From: Phycisphaerales bacterium
GTDB taxonomy: Bacteria; Planctomycetota; Phycisphaerae; Phycisphaerales; UBA1924
DNA length: 64,000 nucleotides
Reading direction: 5' to 3'
Assembly (NCBI GenBank): GCA_016699835.1
Contig: CP064987.1
Coordinates: 868,001 to 932,000 of the forward strand
How positions within the stretch are numbered: the stretch's first letter is position 1; every line of letters starts with the position of its first letter. Positions 59,221 through 64,000 of the stretch are shown here, piece after piece. The position numbers were made by a program, and so were the translations under genes. The notes beneath the pieces are model-generated. The model made no database searches. It was not told the origin of the DNA and saw nothing but the letters and a program-made list of their open reading frames with translations.

Positions 59221-60474
59221 ATGCCCACGATCGCCCGCCGGGTTCGCGAACTCAAGCCCTCGATCACCGTCGCATTCATGAACCGCGCCAAGGCCATGCG
59301 CCACGCGGGGATCGACGTTCTCAGTTTCGCCGCGGGCGAGCCGGATTTCGACACCCCCGAGCCGATCAAGCAGGCCGCTATCGACGCCCTTCGCGCCGGG
59401 CAGACCAAGTACATGCCCACGATGGGCGACCCCGACACGCGGGCCGCGATCGTTCGCAAGTTCGAGAAAGAGAACGGCATCATCGGCCTGACGCCCGACC
59501 ACATCGGCATCGGGGCCGGGGGAAAGCACTCGCTCTACGTCGCGGTGCACTGCCTCTTCGACCCGCCCGCGCCCGGCGAAGCGCCCGCTGAAGCCGTGAT
59601 CCCCGTCCCCGCGTGGGTGAGTTATGCCCCGATCGTCGAACTCGCGGGCGGGCGCGTCGTCGAGGTGCCCACGACGGTCGAGACGGGGTTCAAGGCCTCG
59701 GCCGACGCCATCCGCAAGGCCATCACGCCCCGCACGCGACTCGTCATCTTGAACAGCCCGAGCAACCCGTGCGGCACGATGTACTCGCCCGACGAACTCA
59801 AGGCGATCGGGCGCGTCTGCGCCGAAGCGGCCCGCACCATCGCCCCCGATCTCGTCGTCCTCAGCGACGAGTTGTACGAGAAGATCACCTATGGCGGGAT
59901 CCCCCACTTCTCCGTCGGCTCCATGCCCGAGATCGCCGAGCGCACGCTGACGCTCAACGGCCTCTCCAAGGCGTACGGCATGACCGGCTGGCGCGTCGGC
60001 TATACAGGCATCCCCGGCGAGTTCGGGAAGAACTTCACGAAAGCGATGGCCACGCTCCAGGGACAGATGTCCACCAACATCACGTCGTTCATTTACCCCG
60101 CCATCCGCGTGGCGCTCAACGAGTGCGGGCCACAGGTCGAGCAGATGCGTCTGGCCTTCGCGAAACGGGCCGAACTCACCAACACGCGATTGAGCGCGAT
60201 CCCCGGGCTCAAGGCCGCAAAGGCCACGGGCGCGTTCTACTCCTTCCCCAACGTTTCGGCGTACTACGGCAAAGCCAGCCCCAAAGGCCGGGCGATCGCG
60301 TCGGCGACCGATCTGTGCGAGGCGCTCCTCGACGAGGTCCACGTCGCGATGGTCCCGGGCGGCGATTTCGGCGGCTGCGGCAAGGACCACATCCGTATCA
60401 GTTTCGCCTGCGGCGAGGACCAGATCAACAAGGGCATGGACCGCTTCGCGGCGTTCCTCGAGAGCCTGAAGTAG
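59221..60474 (+). CDS. Aspartate aminotransferase-like class I/II aminotransferase
   Basis: Protein of 417 residues. The fold-type I PLP motifs are in place: FAAGEPDFDTPEPIKQAAIDAL, NSPSNPCGTMYSPDEL with the conserved Asn, DLVVLSDELYEKITY with the Asp that binds the pyridine nitrogen and the Tyr, and LNGLSKAYGMTGWRVGY with the Schiff-base Lys250. An Arg in IRISFACGEDQI binds the substrate carboxylate. This is the class I-gamma (AspB-like) type that transaminates aspartate and often also prephenate or aromatic keto acids. No operon partner. Divergent from rpsO. Confidence 0.93.
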   Translation: MPTIARRVRELKPSITVAFMNRAKAMRHAGIDVLSFAAGEPDFDTPEPIKQAAIDALRAGQTKYMPTMGDPDTRAAIVRKFEKENGIIGLTPDHIGIGAGGKHSLYVAVHCLFDPPAPGEAPAEAVIPVPAWVSYAPIVELAGGRVVEVPTTVETGFKASADAIRKAITPRTRLVILNSPSNPCGTMYSPDELKAIGRVCAEAARTIAPDLVVLSDELYEKITYGGIPHFSVGSMPEIAERTLTLNGLSKAYGMTGWRVGYTGIPGEFGKNFTKAMATLQGQMSTNITSFIYPAIRVALNECGPQVEQMRLAFAKRAELTNTRLSAIPGLKAAKATGAFYSFPNVSAYYGKASPKGRAIASATDLCEALLDEVHVAMVPGGDFGGCGKDHIRISFACGEDQINKGMDRFAAFLESLK

Positions 60475-60521
60475 ATCACGAGGTCCGCACGCGTTGATGC
60501 GTGAACCGTCGATCCAAAGTC

Positions 60522-61367
60522 TCATTCCATCGGCATGGAGAGGGGCGTCGCGTAGGCCTCGCTCTCGAGCACGCGGAGGAAGATCACGCCGCTCGCCGAG
60601 TCCTGACGCACGCCGACGTGCCGGCGCGCGACCAGGTGGAGCATCGCGAGGAACAGCCCGACCATCTCGCCGCGCGTGCGGCCCGTGAAGATGGCCGCGA
60701 AGGGTGTCTCGCGTGTCGCACCCTCCTCCGCCGGCTCCGCGGATTCCCGCTTCAACCGATCGAGCAGGTCCTCGGCGTGCAGTTCCAAAGGCGTGTCGTC
60801 GTACGTCACCTGGTGATCGCCCAGGCGCTCGAAGTTCACGGCCTCGCTGATCCGCTGGAAGGCCTCGACGAGGTCGAGCACGTCGAGATCCTCGAGGTCG
60901 GTCGATTCCGACGCCGCCCGCACCGCGTCGTCCCACGACACGCGGTCCACACCCACGGGCGCACTGGGAAAGCGCTGCGACCAGTCGATGGCCCGCCGCT
61001 CGAGATCGTCCGCGGCATCACGGTACTTCTTGTACGCGAGGAGTTGGCGGACGAGTTCGGCGCGTGGGTCCTCGGCGGGCGTGTCCGAGTCGCTGGTAGC
61101 CGCGGACCGCGTCGCGCCAGGCACGAGCATCCGCGACTTGATCTCCATGAGCGACGCCGCCATCACGAGGAACTCGCCGGCGGTGTCGATATCGATGCGG
61201 GCGCCGACCGTCTTCTCGATCTGCCCCAGATACGACATGTACTGCTCGGTGATGCTCGCGATGGGGATGTCGTGGATATCGACCTCGGCCTTCTTGATGA
61301 GGAAGAGCAGGAGGTCGAGCGGGCCATCGAAGGCGTCGAGATGGACGCGATAGTCATCCGTGAGCAT
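60522..61367 (-). CDS. scpA: Segregation and condensation protein A (ScpA)
   Basis: Protein of 281 residues from ATG 61367 (MLTDDYRVHLDAFDGPLDLLLFLIKKAEVDIHDIPIASITEQYM), the standard opening of ScpA. The middle (GEFLVMAASLMEIKSRMLVP) and the winged-helix C-terminus (FAAIFTGRTRGEMVGLFLAMLHLVARRHVGVRQDSASGVIFLRVLE) are complete. ScpA is the kleisin that joins SMC heads in chromosome condensation. The partner scpB does not follow in this window, where the aminotransferase lies convergent. Confidence 0.93.
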   Translation of the reverse strand: MLTDDYRVHLDAFDGPLDLLLFLIKKAEVDIHDIPIASITEQYMSYLGQIEKTVGARIDIDTAGEFLVMAASLMEIKSRMLVPGATRSAATSDSDTPAEDPRAELVRQLLAYKKYRDAADDLERRAIDWSQRFPSAPVGVDRVSWDDAVRAASESTDLEDLDVLDLVEAFQRISEAVNFERLGDHQVTYDDTPLELHAEDLLDRLKRESAEPAEEGATRETPFAAIFTGRTRGEMVGLFLAMLHLVARRHVGVRQDSASGVIFLRVLESEAYATPLSMPME

Positions 61368-61388
61368 GGGTGTACCAACTTGCCTTGT

Positions 61389-61471
61389 GGTGGCACCGCT
61401 CTCCAGAGCGGTGGCTTCGGACGATGAAGACCCAGCGATCCTTCGACACCGCTCTGGAGAGCGGTGCCACC
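61389..61471. repeat. Long inverted repeat with 25-bp perfect arms
   Basis: The arms 61389-61413 (starting GGTGGCACCGCTCTCCAGAG) and 61447-61471 are exact reverse complements with a 33-base centre. Each arm also contains its own small palindrome (CCGCTCTCCAGAGCGG). It lies in the divergent gap between scpA and the SIS-CBS gene, ending 23 bases before the latter's start. Its GTGGCAC/GTGCCAC ends match the hairpin element at 8272-8320. Confidence 0.9.
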
Positions 61472-61494
61472 TTGGTCGCGTACGCTTGTGACCC

Positions 61495-62538
61495 ATGGCG
61501 TCCACAGGCCATCCCAAGGATACGACGGCTGACACGACCCTTGCCTTCGCCCGCGAGGTGCTTCGCGACGAGTCCGACGCCGTTCAGGCCGTCGCCAAGC
61601 GTCTCGACGAGCGTTTCGTGCAGGCCGTGGCGATCGTCGCGACCTGCGCCGACGCGGGCGGAACCGTCCTCGTCACCGGGCTGGGAAAGTCAGGCCTGAT
61701 CGGCGCGAAGATCGCCGCCACCATGGCGTCGCTTGGCGTCCCTGCCCACAGCGTCCACCCCTCCGAGGCGGCCCACGGCGATCTGGGTCGCTTCCGATCC
61801 GCCGACGTCGTCATCGCTATCTCCTTCTCGGGCGAGACCGACGAGGTCGTGAATCTCTCCTCGATCCTCAAGCAGGACGGCCTCGCGATCATCACCATTA
61901 CCGGCGGGCACGAGAACGGCTCGACGCCGGGCTCCAGCCTCGAGCGACTCGCCAGTGTCGCGCTCACGCTCGGCGTCTCAGGCGAGGCCGGCGGCGATGA
62001 TTTCGTCGCGCCCACCAGTTCCACCACCGCCACCCTTGCGCTGGGCGATGCCCTCGCCCTCGCGGTCGCACGCAAGCGAAACTTCACACGCGAGGATTTC
62101 GCGAGACGCCACCCCGGCGGGGCGCTGGGCGGAATGCTCCGCCCCATCACCGACGTCCTCCGCTCTGTCGCCGGGGAGAACCTGCCGCTCATCGACCACC
62201 ACCTCACCGTGGGCGAGGCCCTCGCCGCGGCCCAGGCGCCCGGGCGCCGACCGGGCGCGATGCTGATCGTCAACGACGCCGGCTCCCTCGCGGGCATCTT
62301 CACCGATGGCGACCTCCGCCGCCTCGTCCTCCGCGATCCGAGCGAACTCTCGCGTCCGATAGCGGAAGTCATGACACGATCGCCACGATCGCTCCCGGCG
62401 ACAGCCCTGGTCCGGGACGCTGTCCTCATGGTCCGAGAGCATCGCCAGGATGAGATCCCTGTCGTCGATTCGACGGGCGCCCCCGTCGGGCTGCTCGACG
62501 TCCAAGACCTCATCGCCATGCGACTGGTCAAGGACTAG
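61495..62538 (+). CDS. kdsD: Arabinose-5-phosphate isomerase (SIS plus two CBS domains)
   Basis: Protein of 347 residues. The SIS domain has GTVLVTGLGKSGLIGAKIAATMASLGVPAHSVHPSEAAHGDLG and IAISFSGETDEVV, then VAPTSSTTATLALGDALALAV and the conserved HPGGALG. Two CBS domains follow (about 225-347, MLIVNDAGSLAGIFTDGDLRRLVLR, DEIPVVDSTGAPVGLLDVQDLIAMRL). This layout and sequence define KdsD/GutQ, which makes arabinose-5-phosphate for KDO, the sugar joining lipid A to the core. The next gene is an LPS-export protein, which supports the role. Confidence 0.93.
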   Translation: MASTGHPKDTTADTTLAFAREVLRDESDAVQAVAKRLDERFVQAVAIVATCADAGGTVLVTGLGKSGLIGAKIAATMASLGVPAHSVHPSEAAHGDLGRFRSADVVIAISFSGETDEVVNLSSILKQDGLAIITITGGHENGSTPGSSLERLASVALTLGVSGEAGGDDFVAPTSSTTATLALGDALALAVARKRNFTREDFARRHPGGALGGMLRPITDVLRSVAGENLPLIDHHLTVGEALAAAQAPGRRPGAMLIVNDAGSLAGIFTDGDLRRLVLRDPSELSRPIAEVMTRSPRSLPATALVRDAVLMVREHRQDEIPVVDSTGAPVGLLDVQDLIAMRLVKD

Positions 62539-62598
62539 CCCAACGCACCACACCGGAAACGCCTTCCGATTTTTCACGCACGACGTACAATCGTGGCC

Positions 62599-64000
62599 AT
62601 GCGTCAGGCAAGACGGACATCGCGTCGGCACGGCAACGCCCGGGTGGTGGGCATCATCACCGCCCTGGTCGTCGGCGCGAGCACGGTCCTCCTCATCGGC
62701 TACTTCGCCATCCAGGGCGCCAGCATCAAGCGCGCCCCCACCCCGGCGCCCACCATCGAGGACCTCCCCCCCAGCGACCTCACGTCCAACACCACCCCCG
62801 GCGGCCCCGGCGTCCAGATCGGCAAGGTCACCGGCTTCTCGCGCGAGATCGCCGACAAGAACGATCCAACACGGCGCGCCATGCTCATCACCGCCAAGTC
62901 GGCAACGCCCCTCGAGTCGCGCCAGTACGAACTCGTCGAGCCCGAGGTCCAGTCATTCCAGGACGACGGGCGGCTCGCGCGATTCCGCGCCGACAAGGGA
63001 CAGGCCTATGTCCCGTCCGACGATCGGGCCGCCCGCCCCGAGCGCGTCACGCTCACCGGTGGCGTCCGCGTCGAGGTCTTCCCGCCCAGGCCAGGCCGGA
63101 CCACGCTCGACCCCACGCTCGACCACCCGATCTTCACGGCCACAACCGACTCGCTCGATTACGACGGCGTGCTCGGACAGATCTCCACACCCGATCGCAT
63201 CGAGGTCACTTCTGAAGAACTCTGGTTCGCCGGCACCGGCGTCACCATGATGGTCAGCGAGTCCAGCCAGACCATCGAGTCGATGCGCGTCGAGTCCTCC
63301 GAGGGGATCCGGTACACGCCCAAGGCACGCGCAAAGGACGAGCCACAGTCGCCGACGAGCGTCGCCTCGGGCACCAACTCCAGCAGGCCGCCAACGCCCG
63401 CCGCCTCGCCAACCGAGACCACGGCTCGCGCCCAGACGATGTACCACGCGATGTTCCACGAGAGCGTTCGTGTGACACAGGCCAGCCGCGCGATCACCGC
63501 CGATGAGCTCGAGGTCTGGTTCCGCTCGCAAGGAACGCAACTCCCCTCGGGCGCGCTCGGCCCGTTGACCCGCGCGACGAGCGTTCCCATGCCGATACCG
63601 GTTGCGCTCGCCACAACCGCGATCGCGGCCTTCGATGAGCCGCCGACATCGCCCGACCGTACATCGATCTTCGATACGTCCGGAACCAGCGACCCGATCG
63701 AACTGCACTGGACCGGCCCGATGGAACTGCTCCCGCTGTCCACGACGCCGGGCCAACTCGCCAACGACGACCTGGCCCTGCGATTCTCCGCGAAGCCCGA
63801 GAGCGTCGTCGCCTTCAACGACTCCACAAGCGGCAGCGCCGCCACGGGCGACACGATCGACTACGCCGCCACACGCCAGATCCTTGACCTCGCGGGGCAC
63901 ACGGCTCGCCAGGCGACCATGACTGTGCCGAGCGTCGGTAACGCCGCGGGCGAGCGATTCAGCGTCGATCTCCGCCGGGGCATCGTCTCCAGCCAGGGCC
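62599..64000 (+). CDS. LptC/LptA-like LPS export protein (cut by window end)
   Basis: Starts at ATG 62599, 60 bases after kdsD, and is still open at base 64000 after about 467 residues. A single membrane helix (about 16-39, VVGIITALVVGASTVLLIGYF) is followed by beta-jellyroll segments of the LptC/OstA kind: RQYELVEPEVQSFQDDGRLARFRADKGQAYVP, RVTLTGGVRVEV, IFTATTDSLDYDGVLGQISTPDRIEVTSEELWFAGTGVTMMV, and later MYHAMFHESVRVTQASRAITADELEVWF. Several such units in one chain are longer than a classic 190-residue LptC and suggest LptC and LptA-like repeats joined. Gene order kdsD-lptC is typical of LPS operons. Confidence 0.75.
   Translation, partial: MRQARRTSRRHGNARVVGIITALVVGASTVLLIGYFAIQGASIKRAPTPAPTIEDLPPSDLTSNTTPGGPGVQIGKVTGFSREIADKNDPTRRAMLITAKSATPLESRQYELVEPEVQSFQDDGRLARFRADKGQAYVPSDDRAARPERVTLTGGVRVEVFPPRPGRTTLDPTLDHPIFTATTDSLDYDGVLGQISTPDRIEVTSEELWFAGTGVTMMVSESSQTIESMRVESSEGIRYTPKARAKDEPQSPTSVASGTNSSRPPTPAASPTETTARAQTMYHAMFHESVRVTQASRAITADELEVWFRSQGTQLPSGALGPLTRATSVPMPIPVALATTAIAAFDEPPTSPDRTSIFDTSGTSDPIELHWTGPMELLPLSTTPGQLANDDLALRFSAKPESVVAFNDSTSGSAATGDTIDYAATRQILDLAGHTARQATMTVPSVGNAAGERFSVDLRRGIVSSQG

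Overview
The window is high-G+C bacterial chromosome with almost no non-coding DNA. It most likely comes from a planctomycete of the class Phycisphaerae. The pointers are a secreted protein with a doubled, dockerin-like calcium-loop tail ending in Gly-Cys (959-1993), several membrane proteins with a 'CPSCxYDV...CPECG' zinc ribbon (10016-11362, 21091-21705), and lipopolysaccharide-export genes that imply an outer membrane. The taxonomic call is an inference from these families, not from a marker gene. No rRNA, tRNA or CRISPR array was found.

Layout. 1-3307: secreted or envelope proteins (sugar dehydrogenase fragment, dockerin-type protein, DnaJ-like zinc-finger membrane protein), all on the minus strand. 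3308-9050 is the accessory part. It holds a secreted caspase-like protein whose upstream DNA is duplicated, an AT-rich nuclease-STAND NTPase gene that looks like a phage-defence gene gained by transfer, a hairpin element, a 21-bp minisatellite coding for a heptad-repeat protein broken by a 2-base insertion, and a (CGGGGGGG)5 tract. 9232-11585: a fibronectin-like protein and two zinc-ribbon membrane proteins flanked by two copies of a MITE-like element. 11586-17133: EF-G paralogue coupled to an ankyrin protein, a DUF2780 protein and a PAS-GAF-receiver protein. 17274-21219: a Gld-type ABC export operon (ATPase, permease, GldG-like protein) with ATGA overlaps. 21091-28979: minus-strand run with a DUF444 protein, an LPG-synthase-like membrane protein, a large repeat protein, a small membrane protein and transcription terminator Rho.

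29435-41330 mixes housekeeping genes (a PH-domain/dephospho-CoA kinase fusion, hypoxanthine phosphoribosyltransferase, glucose-6-phosphate isomerase, aspartyl-tRNA synthetase) with small enzymes and regulators, including an M28 peptidase divergent from a small secreted protein across a 22-bp perfect palindrome, and a globin-like protein lacking the usual haem-ligand histidine. 41480-55838 holds transport and metabolism genes (DUF481 outer-membrane protein, dicarboxylate symporter, SDR, solute-binding protein, pyruvate kinase, CinA, YceI, sugar isomerase-like protein, tryptophan 2,3-dioxygenase, histidine kinase, cold-shock protein). 56108-59027 is the conserved rpsO-pnp pair with clear terminators after each gene. 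59221-64000 has an aminotransferase, ScpA, a long inverted repeat, arabinose-5-phosphate isomerase and the start of an LptC/LptA-like LPS-export protein.

Most genes are ordinary. The parts that merit attention are the caspase/STAND region with its duplicated leader, the frameshifted heptad array, the MITE-like elements, the PH-CoaE fusion and the palindromic operator. Start codons were chosen from Shine-Dalgarno spacing, signal peptides and family starts; uncertain ones are flagged.
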